Source of the DNA: Muricauda sp. SCSIO 64092
Lineage (GTDB): Bacteria; Bacteroidota; Bacteroidia; Flavobacteriales; Flavobacteriaceae
Direction: 5' to 3'
Assembly (NCBI RefSeq): GCF_023016285.1
Contig: NZ_CP095413.1
Coordinates: 4,664,501-4,728,500, forward strand
Length of the DNA stretch: 64,000 nucleotides
Part shown: positions 25,691 to 34,183 of the stretch, one piece after another
Numbering within the stretch: the stretch's first letter is position 1
How the letters are laid out: each line of letters begins with the position of its first letter
Notes under the pieces: generated by a model
Told to the model about the DNA's origin: nothing
Databases searched by the model: none
Seen by the model: only the letters and a program-made list of their open reading frames with translations
Made by a program: the position numbers and the translations under genes

Positions 25691-26272
25691 TTATAGATGG
25701 GTGATTATTTTTGTAATATCAATTTCCTTGATTTTTTTGGCGGGATTCCCAGCAATGAGTATGCCTTCCTCTTCAAATGATTTGTTCACAACGGCATTTG
25801 CCCCAATTGCGATGTTGTTACCAATTCTGATGTTGCCATAAATTTTGGCCCCCGGAGCAATATATACATTGTCTCCAATTATTGGAGCTTCTTTCCTTCC
25901 ACCAGATGCCCCAATATTTGTACATGCATGTATTCTACAGTTTTTACCAACTTTTACATTGACATTTATTACTATGGTTCCATAATGGACAATGGATAAT
26001 CCTGGGCCAAATACGTTCTCAGGGATGGTAAAACCAAGCTTTATGGAAGATTTTTTGAGCAATAGTCTAAGCAAAAGATAATACACTTTGGAAAAAAGGT
26101 CCGATTTCGTGTTTTTATAATATTCTGCTTTCCTTAACCTTTTTTGAAACTCCCAAATGACATCAGGTGAAACGATGTGTTTTACTTTTTCACCAAAGGT
26201 TTTGGACGTAATCCCCAATGCTTTTCTGTCTTCCGATAAATACTGGAGGTAATCTTCCCTTGATCGTATCAT
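25691..26272 (-). CDS. serine-acetyltransferase-like hexapeptide (left-handed beta-helix) acetyltransferase
   Basis: A 193-residue acyl-CoA-dependent acetyltransferase. After a helical N-terminal part, hexapeptide turns build a left-handed beta helix from about residue 80: VFGPGLSIVHYGTIVINVNVKVGKNCRIHACTNIGA and IGDNVYIAPGAKIYGNIRIGNNIAIGANAVV, ending with GNPAKKIKE. Relatives in capsule loci O-acetylate sugar residues in the cytoplasm, while the housekeeping homologue acetylates serine. Context favours polysaccharide acetylation. Its ATG overlaps the stop of the upstream polymerase gene by 4 bp. Confidence 0.82.
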   Translation of the reverse strand: MIRSREDYLQYLSEDRKALGITSKTFGEKVKHIVSPDVIWEFQKRLRKAEYYKNTKSDLFSKVYYLLLRLLLKKSSIKLGFTIPENVFGPGLSIVHYGTIVINVNVKVGKNCRIHACTNIGASGGRKEAPIIGDNVYIAPGAKIYGNIRIGNNIAIGANAVVNKSFEEEGILIAGNPAKKIKEIDITKIITHL

Positions 26273-27381
26273 ATTGCTACAGTTTTATTGACATAGATTG
26301 ATTCTTTGTTCTTATTGATTTGTATTTGTAGCCACATGGCGCAAAACAGGATATAAAAAAAGTTAAAAAAGTTATGGTTGGCCATTAGAAATACCGATAA
26401 AGCAATGTACTGCATCACTAAATTTGGGGCTTTGGAAAACAATCTTATGCTCCAAAACAGATGATAGAATATATAGGCAAGAAACAATAAAAACGGAATA
26501 AAACCTGCTTCGCCCAATAGGAGTAGATAATTATTGTGCACTCCAGTAGTGTGTTTACCTACGCGGCCTTGAAAAGTGCCATAGCCACTTCCAAAAAATG
26601 GTTTCTCCAAAATATCTTCATAAAACTTGGCCCAGGTATCCGTTCTGGAGCCCTCATTGATTTCGGCAGTGGACACTTGTTCGTTATTGACAATTGCCAT
26701 GATTTGCTGAAACCTGGGATTGTTCAAACCAACGACCTCGTCTATAAACACCATGGTCATCAGGATGCCAAAACCCAGAAAGAAAATCCGTACATTCTTG
26801 ACTGAAATCCAAAGTGAGATAATATTCAAGGTCACCCATAAGGCGATAAAGGTCCTTGAAAAGGTCAAAAGACCCATAAGGGAAAACACGAACTGCCCTA
26901 TCAATTTTAAGCTTACACTACGAAGCCCATAGATTAAACCGTAGCCCGAAATACAAATAAAACCGGCTACGTTGGGGTTCAAATAGAGACCACTATACCG
27001 GCCAAACTTGCTGGGAAAAAAGACAGCCTCGATAACAATGGTCAAAGCCCCAATGAGCAAAAGGAAGAACAACTCTCTTTTACTCACCGTTCTAAGCAGT
27101 TCGTAACCACAGACAACCACCACAAAATATTTAATGGTATCCGTTATCAATATCATGGTTTCCCCAATATAACTAAAGCTGGCTATGAGGTAATAGGCAA
27201 AACCCAGGACTATTAGGGATACATTTAACGAAGACCGCTCTTGGAAGAGATAATAAAAAATCAGGAGCAAAAATATGGAGTAACTGCTAATGGTACCCAA
27301 TGTAGGACTTACGTAACGCAGAATGGCCGCAGGTACGTTCAATAAAACAAGAACCAAAATCAGGTATTTTAAAAATTTCAT
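26269..27381 (-). CDS. Wzy-like O-antigen/exopolysaccharide polymerase
   Basis: A 370-residue polytopic membrane protein with roughly ten hydrophobic segments and the O-antigen-ligase/polymerase signature near the end: a periplasmic loop with GSRTDTWAKFYEDILEKPFFGSGYGTF followed by GVHNNYLLLLGEAGFIPFLLF. In a Wzx/Wzy system it polymerises undecaprenyl-linked repeat units at the periplasmic face. Sequence divergence is normal for this family, so the call rests on topology, these motifs and position beside Wzx, glycosyltransferases and an acetyltransferase. A WaaL-type ligase is the alternative. Confidence 0.82.
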   Translation of the reverse strand: MKFLKYLILVLVLLNVPAAILRYVSPTLGTISSYSIFLLLIFYYLFQERSSLNVSLIVLGFAYYLIASFSYIGETMILITDTIKYFVVVVCGYELLRTVSKRELFFLLLIGALTIVIEAVFFPSKFGRYSGLYLNPNVAGFICISGYGLIYGLRSVSLKLIGQFVFSLMGLLTFSRTFIALWVTLNIISLWISVKNVRIFFLGFGILMTMVFIDEVVGLNNPRFQQIMAIVNNEQVSTAEINEGSRTDTWAKFYEDILEKPFFGSGYGTFQGRVGKHTTGVHNNYLLLLGEAGFIPFLLFLAYIFYHLFWSIRLFSKAPNLVMQYIALSVFLMANHNFFNFFYILFCAMWLQIQINKNKESIYVNKTVAI

Positions 27382-27407
27382 TCTTGTATGCGTTTAGGCC
27401 AGTGTTT

Positions 27408-28505
27408 CTAAATAAATTGCTCAATTACGATTTGCCATTTCCCAACCGCAATATCATTTTCGAATTCCTTTGTTGTGATTTTTCCTTTTTCCCCAAAACT
27501 TTTTCGAAGACTTTTGTTCCCCATTAGCTCAGAAAGTCCACGTTCCAACGCTTTTTGGTCATTTACGGGGATTAAAAATCCGTTGATTCCATCTTCAATT
27601 AGATCCGAGGGACCAAATGGGCAATTGGTGGATATGCTCGGTATTCCAAAATGCATTGCTTCAATAAGCGCGTTGGGAAGGCCTTCATTTTCAGAGGTCA
27701 GCACAAAAATACCAGCGTTTCGGTAATACTTTGCAATATCCTTGGTTGGTTGTCGTAAGGTTACCTTTCCCTCCAAACCGTGCTCCGCTATCAAACTTTG
27801 CAATTCCCTTTGCTGATTACCGTTCCCAACAATTTGTATTTCCCAATCCTTTTGCTCAACATTACTGAAAGCGTTAATTAAAAGCCGCTGGTTTTTTTCT
27901 TTGACCAATCTGCCAACGGTAAGGATTATTTTTTTTTCTGAAGGAGCTTCAGGCCTTAGACGGGATAATTCCTTTGAGATTGGATTTGGTAAAACACCGA
28001 TCTTGTTGGGATTTAGGAGTCTTTCATAGTACTGTTTTACCCCCTGGGTTTGTAAAATAACGAAGTCTGCCTTCGGATACAATAACCTTCTTAAGACCCT
28101 CCAAAATTTGGGGACCTCTTCGATTATTGGATTGTTCCTTTCACTGATCATGCATGGAATTCCGTTCAACTTCGCAGCAATTAATGCAATAATGTTCGCC
28201 GAGGTTATAAAACCTATGGTCAAATCAACGTTTTCGCGTTTTAATATACTGTAAGTGCTTTTTACCAATTGGTAATTCAACCGTAAAGATTGAAATATAT
28301 TTCTTGGAGAAGGAATATGATTCTTACAAGGAATAACTTTTACCCTTTGGTCCAAGTGGTAGAAGGGCTCCTGTTTTAAAAATGTAATGATGAGCACCTC
28401 AAAATTCTCGATCAATTGGTTGCTTAAGGTAGAGATGACCCGTTCCGCACCACCACTGGAAAGCGATCCAATTACAAAAGCTATTTTTTTCTTGGTGTTA
28501 TCCAC
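27408..28505 (-). CDS. family 4 glycosyltransferase
   Basis: A 365-residue GT4 enzyme: FVIGSLSSGGAERVISTLSNQL, MISERNNPI, ILTVGRLVKEKNQRLLINAFS and SSENEGLPNALIEAMHFGIPSISTNCPFGPSDLI. The PFGPSD block is typical of capsule GT4 enzymes related to GalNAc or glucosyl transferases, but linkage cannot be assigned. Spacing is 26 bp to the polymerase gene and 29 bp from the preceding GT2 gene. Confidence 0.88.
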   Translation of the reverse strand: MDNTKKKIAFVIGSLSSGGAERVISTLSNQLIENFEVLIITFLKQEPFYHLDQRVKVIPCKNHIPSPRNIFQSLRLNYQLVKSTYSILKRENVDLTIGFITSANIIALIAAKLNGIPCMISERNNPIIEEVPKFWRVLRRLLYPKADFVILQTQGVKQYYERLLNPNKIGVLPNPISKELSRLRPEAPSEKKIILTVGRLVKEKNQRLLINAFSNVEQKDWEIQIVGNGNQQRELQSLIAEHGLEGKVTLRQPTKDIAKYYRNAGIFVLTSENEGLPNALIEAMHFGIPSISTNCPFGPSDLIEDGINGFLIPVNDQKALERGLSELMGNKSLRKSFGEKGKITTKEFENDIAVGKWQIVIEQFI

Positions 28506-28534
28506 TTTTACAATTAATCAGATGTTCATTGATT

Positions 28535-29524
28535 TTATCGCAAATCACTATTTTTAAATACCCTATGCCTTAACTGGTTTAATTTTAACAGTTTTTCAAA
28601 TTGTTTGATTGATAAATAATTGGCCAGTTTTAAATATATATGATGTCCCTTGTCCTTAAAATAATTCTTTTGGATCAAGCCTTTGATTTTGTTACGGTAA
28701 TGGTATGAAGGGTCTACTTCGGCATTGTAGTTCAATTTCTTATAGTGCATAAGTAGTTTCCCCAAAATATGTTTTTGGGTAATCATCAACAGCTCTGAAT
28801 CCTTCTCATTTTCGTTAATGGTTTTTTGGACATAAAGGCCCGCCTCTACGGAATCCAATTTGTCTATGGAATAAGCGCTGTGGGTTGTGCCACTTTCATT
28901 ATAATAGTAATAGTATAGTTTGGCATCTATATAGGCCAGTTTATCAACCTTTTTTACAATGTCTATGGTCAAAAAGACATCTTCAGAAGTTTTGTTGAGT
29001 GTATAACGATAATTTCCTATGACGCTTCTGGAGTATATCCGTCTCCAATTGGAAAATTGTGTGTTTTTGATGATCCTTTTTATGGCCTCCAGGTAGTTTT
29101 CAATACGGTAATTGTACGTGTTGATTTCTGGAAACTCAACTTGGTCATTTTTGGTCTCTATGATATCACATTCCACAATATCCAAGTTTTCTTTCAAAGC
29201 TACCCCCATCATAATTTCCAACATTTTGGGATGCATCCAGTCGTCACTATCAACAAATCCGATAAAATCACCCGAGCATTTATCCAAGCCGGCGCTCCGA
29301 GCGGTGGCAGCACCTTGATTTTTTTGGTTAATGACCAGTACCCGCTTATCTTTTGCGGAATATTCATTGCAGATATGACCACTGCTATCCGTAGAACCGT
29401 CATTGATCAGGATTAACTCAAAATTCCCATAAGTTTGGTTCAAAATACTGTCCACGCATCTTTTTAGGAACCTTTCTGCATTATAAACCGGGACAATTAT
29501 GCTTATTTTTTTATCTGTTTTCAT
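28535..29524 (-). CDS. family 2 glycosyltransferase
   Basis: A 329-residue inverting GT-A enzyme: ISIIVPVYNAERFLKRCVDSIL, LINDGSTDSSG and the metal/donor motif FVDSDDWMHPKM are intact in the first 110 residues. The C-terminal half is variable and has no membrane helix, so it should be a cytoplasmic repeat-unit glycosyltransferase. It shares its N-terminal pattern with the neighbouring GT2 (29614-30567), suggesting an old duplication. Donor unknown. Confidence 0.88.
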   Translation of the reverse strand: MKTDKKISIIVPVYNAERFLKRCVDSILNQTYGNFELILINDGSTDSSGHICNEYSAKDKRVLVINQKNQGAATARSAGLDKCSGDFIGFVDSDDWMHPKMLEIMMGVALKENLDIVECDIIETKNDQVEFPEINTYNYRIENYLEAIKRIIKNTQFSNWRRIYSRSVIGNYRYTLNKTSEDVFLTIDIVKKVDKLAYIDAKLYYYYYNESGTTHSAYSIDKLDSVEAGLYVQKTINENEKDSELLMITQKHILGKLLMHYKKLNYNAEVDPSYHYRNKIKGLIQKNYFKDKGHHIYLKLANYLSIKQFEKLLKLNQLRHRVFKNSDLR

Positions 29525-29613
29525 TTTTTCTGAAAATAATTTGGTTTACTGGAATCATTTCTGTTTTTGCAACTTTCCCAGGCCTATTACCATGGAAAAG
29601 CGAGTAATACTGT

Positions 29614-30567
29614 TTATCTAAAAACAAATCTTAGAAGGAAAAGATTTGACAATCTAATTATTAAACCCTTTTTTGTTGCATCCTTCGTCAACACAAAATT
29701 TTCATTGAACACCTTTTTAGCTTTTTTTCTTAGCTCAAAATTGGCGTCCAGATTTGAGTCTTTTGATTGGTATATACTTTGAAGATGATAAATGGCATTT
29801 TCAAGTGTACTTTTTCTAACGGTCTCTATAACCTCATTGTCCTCGGGAAAAAGGGTGGCCACCTTCTCCTGAATATATAAATTGGCATGTAATGAGGTAA
29901 ATTTACTTTTATCGTAGGCCCTTCTTGTGAGGGAATTATTGGGACCTATGAAATAATTGTAAAAAGGGTATTTTACGTGTACGGCCTTTCCCAAATTGGC
30001 AATCACGTCCATGCTGAAGAACATGTCCTCCACGAATTTTATATTCTCTCGAAAACTTAAATCTTTTATAACTTCCCTTCGATACAAATTGGCCCAAACG
30101 TAAAACCCATTTTCACGGTAATATAGTATAGTTTGCTTGTTGTTGAGTACTTCATTCCTGGGTTTTGGTATCGGTGAGGCAACTTGGGAAGATAACTCCA
30201 TTGATTTGGAAAAATCGGTAATGGCCATATCACTTTGGGTATCCACAATAGCCGAAATTAAGGTCCGATACATGTCTGGTTCCAGCCAATCATCACTATC
30301 CACAAAAGAAATATAATCTCCAGTAGCGATTTTCATTCCGGAATTCCTTGCTCCGCTTAAACCCTTGTTTTCTTGATGGATTGCCGTTATCCGGGTATCT
30401 TGTTTTTCATAGGTATCACAGATGGTACCACAATTGTCCGGTGATCCGTCGTCCACCAATATAATTTCCAAGTTGGAATAGGTTTGGTTAAGAACACTAT
30501 CCACACATCTATGTAGGTATTTCTCAACCTTATAAACGGGAATTATAACACTGATTTTATTATCCAT
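29614..30567 (-). CDS. family 2 glycosyltransferase
   Basis: A 317-residue GT-A enzyme with ISVIIPVYKVEKYLHRCVDSVL, LVDDGSPDNCG, NKGLSGARNSGM and FVDSDDWLEPDMY. Its start overlaps the end of the flippase gene by 8 bp, so it is translationally coupled as second gene of the minus block. An 89-bp gap separates it from the next GT2 gene. Likely adds an early sugar to the lipid-linked repeat unit; linkage unknown. Confidence 0.9.
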   Translation of the reverse strand: MDNKISVIIPVYKVEKYLHRCVDSVLNQTYSNLEIILVDDGSPDNCGTICDTYEKQDTRITAIHQENKGLSGARNSGMKIATGDYISFVDSDDWLEPDMYRTLISAIVDTQSDMAITDFSKSMELSSQVASPIPKPRNEVLNNKQTILYYRENGFYVWANLYRREVIKDLSFRENIKFVEDMFFSMDVIANLGKAVHVKYPFYNYFIGPNNSLTRRAYDKSKFTSLHANLYIQEKVATLFPEDNEVIETVRKSTLENAIYHLQSIYQSKDSNLDANFELRKKAKKVFNENFVLTKDATKKGLIIRLSNLFLLRFVFR

Positions 30568-32104
30568 TTATTTTTTTTAAAATGATTTTCTTAACTCTAA
30601 ACGTAAAATCACGAAAACCCTGATTGATGAAAAACATCAATACAGAATAAATTATTGAGCTTAAAGAGACAATTTGTAGCGCATATATAAACCAATCCCA
30701 ATAATTGGAGATTTCGCTATGGATCAACTTCCCTATTAAAAACTTGGAAATCATGAAAGCAAGAAGGAAGGAACCGAACAGCTTAAAAAAACCGATCCAA
30801 TAGGATCCTACCGATTTCGAAAAGCCATCCCTGTATAGAAAATACGGTTTCCACAACAAGACTATTATTAGTGTACTAACAAAGGTGCCCAACATAATTC
30901 CTGCAATGCCATATAGTTTTCCAAATATTATGGATATCACCAAATTAATGACTGCTTCGGTAATTGGAGCCCAAGTATCATTAAAAAGACCATAGGCGTT
31001 TATAAACATTTCCGTTGGAGATCTTATTTGGGAAATATAAATATTGGCCAGCATTAAGATCAGGACCTCCCTTTCCAAAATATATTCACTACCGATCCAT
31101 ATTAGAATAAATGGTTCTATCAAAAAGAATAAGCTAAAAAATAGAAAACCAGCAAAAAAGTGTCTTATTGCCATCATTTCCCAATAAACTTTATTGATGC
31201 TATCCTTATTGTTCTCGGCAACTAAGTTTCCCACACTGGCTTGCGTGCCTGTAAAAATATTGTTTATCAGAACTTTAAGGTATCCGAAAATTAAATAATA
31301 GTTGCTAAAGAAAGCAACACTCTTTAAGCTCACAAAAGCATAAATGAGAATTTGGTCAGTACTTTCCTTAACAAAAAAAGCCAGTTTATGAACAAAAACC
31401 TGTTTGATTTTGGTGACCAACTCTGGATGTTTCTTTAAAACATTTCGGGATACGCCCTTTAAGGACAATTTTAACCACGGATAGACATTGCCGGTTTTCC
31501 ATCTAAATAGAATTGCCTGTACAACTGTGAACAGTAGCTCGGCACCAATCCAAAGGTAGATGTCCGAAAAGTAGGATACCAGCGCAATCTGGGTTAAGGA
31601 CTTGACGATACTTACACTCTGGGAGTATTTCGCGATGACATATTCTTTCTGATCTGCTTGTAATAGGATTTGATGATAATTGACAAAATACGCCAACAAG
31701 GAGGACAGAACGAATGCGAAAAAAGCAAAGTAAACGATATCAAGGGATATGCTTTGATCCGCAAAAAACCATGGAAAAAAAACAGAGGCCAGCACTGCTA
31801 ACCCCAAAACAATGAGCCCAATCCTCCTATAGGCAATTCCTGTAAATTGGATTATTTCATTGATTTTCGCCTTATCGTTATCATAGAGTGGTTTGTACAA
31901 TTTGACCCCAACGGCCCAACCTATTCCCAATTCGGCCAAATTCAAAAAGCCAAGGATATTTCTTAACAATGCGACCAGCCCTACAAAATCGGCGCCAAGA
32001 ACATCAAGAAATATTTTTCTTGAAAAAAAGGCCACAAAAATGGTGATGGCATAAAAGAATATTGTTACCCTGGCATTTTTAATCGAATTTGCTATCCTTG
32101 ACAT
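30560..32104 (-). CDS. Wzx-like oligosaccharide flippase (MOP superfamily)
   Basis: A 514-residue membrane protein with about 12-14 hydrophobic segments, a basic N-terminus (SRIANSIKNARVTIFFYAITIFVAFFSRKIFLDVLG) typical of Wzx/PST transporters, and an internal YIFLILGF-like MOP pattern. It should flip undecaprenyl-linked repeat units to the periplasm for the Wzy polymerase. It is the first gene of the minus block that runs to 18770, and a promoter candidate lies about 160 bp upstream. Confidence 0.85.
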   Translation of the reverse strand: MSRIANSIKNARVTIFFYAITIFVAFFSRKIFLDVLGADFVGLVALLRNILGFLNLAELGIGWAVGVKLYKPLYDNDKAKINEIIQFTGIAYRRIGLIVLGLAVLASVFFPWFFADQSISLDIVYFAFFAFVLSSLLAYFVNYHQILLQADQKEYVIAKYSQSVSIVKSLTQIALVSYFSDIYLWIGAELLFTVVQAILFRWKTGNVYPWLKLSLKGVSRNVLKKHPELVTKIKQVFVHKLAFFVKESTDQILIYAFVSLKSVAFFSNYYLIFGYLKVLINNIFTGTQASVGNLVAENNKDSINKVYWEMMAIRHFFAGFLFFSLFFLIEPFILIWIGSEYILEREVLILMLANIYISQIRSPTEMFINAYGLFNDTWAPITEAVINLVISIIFGKLYGIAGIMLGTFVSTLIIVLLWKPYFLYRDGFSKSVGSYWIGFFKLFGSFLLAFMISKFLIGKLIHSEISNYWDWFIYALQIVSLSSIIYSVLMFFINQGFRDFTFRVKKIILKKING

Positions 32105-32266
32105 AATATGGATTTCCTGGATTTTGCCGAATTCTCAAGGCTTTTCAATAAACATTTTCCCCTGTTTGTTGAACGCTATTTTAATATGCCAAATTTTAAA
32201 AAATCCCATTGGACTTTATTTAATGGACCAAGTGTATCTAAAGTTTATTTTAAGCCATAATCTTGG

Positions 32267-32298
32267 CAAACTTAAATTTGTAAATCCTTAATTTCCAA
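32267..32298 (-). promoter_or_regulatory. candidate Bacteroidota promoter for the wzx-to-MBOAT block
   Basis: On the minus strand TTG (32298-32296) and TAAGTTTG (32274-32267, exact TAnnTTTG) are separated by 21 bp, fitting the flavobacterial TTG-N17-23-TAnnTTTG pattern. It lies in a 350-bp gap between the ugd stop and the flippase start; the leader would be about 155 nt. The rest of the gap (32105-32454) shows no gene. Confidence 0.5.
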
Positions 32299-32454
32299 GT
32301 TGCTATGACAATCAAAGCCACTTATGTTATGCAATGGTTGTTCCTTTTTGGGAAACAATGACACAAAAAAATAGGCTTAATGCGATTTTGTATTCAAAAA
32401 TTATCACAAGGACATGAAGTACTACAAAACGAAATCTTAATCCTGGCAGCGGAC

Positions 32455-33783
32455 TTATTTTTTCCCAATTTGGAAGTACTCAAAGCCCAGTTGTTCCATT
32501 AAACTATCGTCATATTGGTTTCTCCCATCAAAAATAATGGGCTGTTTCAACTGTTGTTTTAACTCTTCAAAGTCAGGTGACCTAAATTCTTTCCATTCGG
32601 TCAACAAAATCATGGCGTCCGCATCCTTTAAGGTCTCATACTTGGAATCGAAATAGGACATGCCTTCCAAATCTTTTAAATAAAAGTGTTTTGCTTCATC
32701 CATGGCTTTTGGATCATAAGCCTGTATTTTGGCCCCTTTTTTAATCAATTCCTTGCAGATGTATATGGCTGGCGCTTCCCTCATATCGTCCGTTCCCGGT
32801 TTGAATGAAAGTCCCCAAAGGGCAAATGTTTTTCCTTCCAAATTCTTGCCAAATCGTTTAATGACCTTTTGGGCAATAACCAGTTTTTGTTTGTCATTTA
32901 CATCTTCAACGGCCCCGATCAAATTCGCCTTATATCCGTTTTCTTGTGCGGTCTTCTTTAAGGCTTTTACATCTTTTGGAAAACAAGATCCGCCATAACC
33001 GCTTCCAGGGTAAATAAAACTATATCCAATTCTACTATCGGATCCAATACCAATTCTAACTTTGTTTACGTCTGCCCCAACCAACTCACATATATTGGCA
33101 ACTTCGTTCATAAAGGAGATTTTTGTGGCCAACATGGCATTGGCCACATATTTGGTCATTTCAGCAGAGCGGATATCCATGCAGATGAGTCTGCCGATAT
33201 TGCTTCTAAAAAATGGTGCGTACAGGGATTTCATTTTTTCCTCGGCATTGGGGTTATCGGTCCCTATCACCACTCTATCGGGTTTCATAAAATCGGAGAT
33301 AGCATCCCCTTCTTTTAAAAACTCGGGATTTGAAACCACATCAAAATCGATTTCTACATTCCTCTTATCCAGTTGTTGCTGTATGGCATCCCTAACCTTG
33401 TCCGCTGTCCCTACGGGAACTGTTGACTTATCGACAACAATAAGGGGATGGCTCATATGCTCACCAATTTCCTTCGCTACTTGAAGTACATACTTTAAAT
33501 CGGCTGAACCATCTTCTCCCATTGGGGTTCCAACAGCTATAAAGGCAACATCACATTTATTTAGGTTTGCTTTTAGTTCGGTGCTGAAGAGCAAGGTTTT
33601 TCTGTCTACATTGCTCTTTACCATGGGTTCCAATCCAGGTTCATAGATAGGAATGACACCGTTCTTTAATTTTTCAATTTTGGCGGCGTCAATATCAATA
33701 CAAGTTACCTTATTACCCATTTCGGCGAAACACGTCCCGCTAACGAGACCTACATAACCAGTACCAATTACAGTTAAATTCAT
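32455..33783 (-). CDS. ugd: UDP-glucose 6-dehydrogenase
   Basis: A 442-residue nucleotide-sugar dehydrogenase: Rossmann start [23 protein letters not shown], substrate block [11 protein letters not shown], and catalytic Cys267 in [12 protein letters not shown], followed by [19 protein letters not shown]. It oxidises UDP-glucose to UDP-glucuronate with two NAD+. A GDP-mannose or UDP-GlcNAc dehydrogenase is possible, but sequence pattern and the UDP-glucuronate 4-epimerase at 40418 favour UDP-glucose. It stands alone between two intergenic gaps and probably has its own promoter in 33784-34183. Confidence 0.92.
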   Translation of the reverse strand: MNLTVIGTGYVGLVSGTCFAEMGNKVTCIDIDAAKIEKLKNGVIPIYEPGLEPMVKSNVDRKTLLFSTELKANLNKCDVAFIAVGTPMGEDGSADLKYVLQVAKEIGEHMSHPLIVVDKSTVPVGTADKVRDAIQQQLDKRNVEIDFDVVSNPEFLKEGDAISDFMKPDRVVIGTDNPNAEEKMKSLYAPFFRSNIGRLICMDIRSAEMTKYVANAMLATKISFMNEVANICELVGADVNKVRIGIGSDSRIGYSFIYPGSGYGGSCFPKDVKALKKTAQENGYKANLIGAVEDVNDKQKLVIAQKVIKRFGKNLEGKTFALWGLSFKPGTDDMREAPAIYICKELIKKGAKIQAYDPKAMDEAKHFYLKDLEGMSYFDSKYETLKDADAMILLTEWKEFRSPDFEELKQQLKQPIIFDGRNQYDDSLMEQLGFEYFQIGKK

Positions 33784-34141
33784 TTTTCTAAAAATTTATT
33801 AATTAATGATGAATGGTTTAGTATTTTTTAAATCGGCATTTTTTCAGGCGACAAAGATGTGCAAAAGAAATTGAAATAAACCTTTTTTGGTTTTAAGTAA
33901 TATTTAATCCGATGAAATGGAGTTTTGAAAGTTTGTTATCGAGAAATTGACCAAATCATTCTGAGAAGGGTTCTCCATTTTGTATTTTTTTTGGAGGATT
34001 TCACTTTTGCAAATACCCATTCGATCGAAAGGTAAATCCATTAAAATTTTTCCACGGGAAACCTACTTCTGCCCAAACCTGCTTTAATCGATAAAATACA
34101 TACGTTCAACGTTTATATTCAACCTGGCATTTGGGCCATAT
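33784..34141. other. divergent intergenic region between ugd and the galactose-oxidase-like gene
   Basis: About 360 AT-rich bases without a credible gene. It should hold the ugd promoter on the minus strand, though I found no exact TAnnTTTG copy there, and the upstream part of the plus-strand promoter. No terminator or repeat stood out. Confidence 0.6.
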
Positions 34142-34149
34142 TATCTTTG
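34142..34149 (+). promoter_or_regulatory. -7 element of the galactose-oxidase-like gene
   Basis: TATCTTTG matches TAnnTTTG exactly, 34 bp before ATG 34184. No TTG occurs at the preferred -33 spacing. Confidence 0.4.
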
Positions 34150-34183
34150 AGTGTTCCCTGAAATTTTTTAAGCAAGAACACTT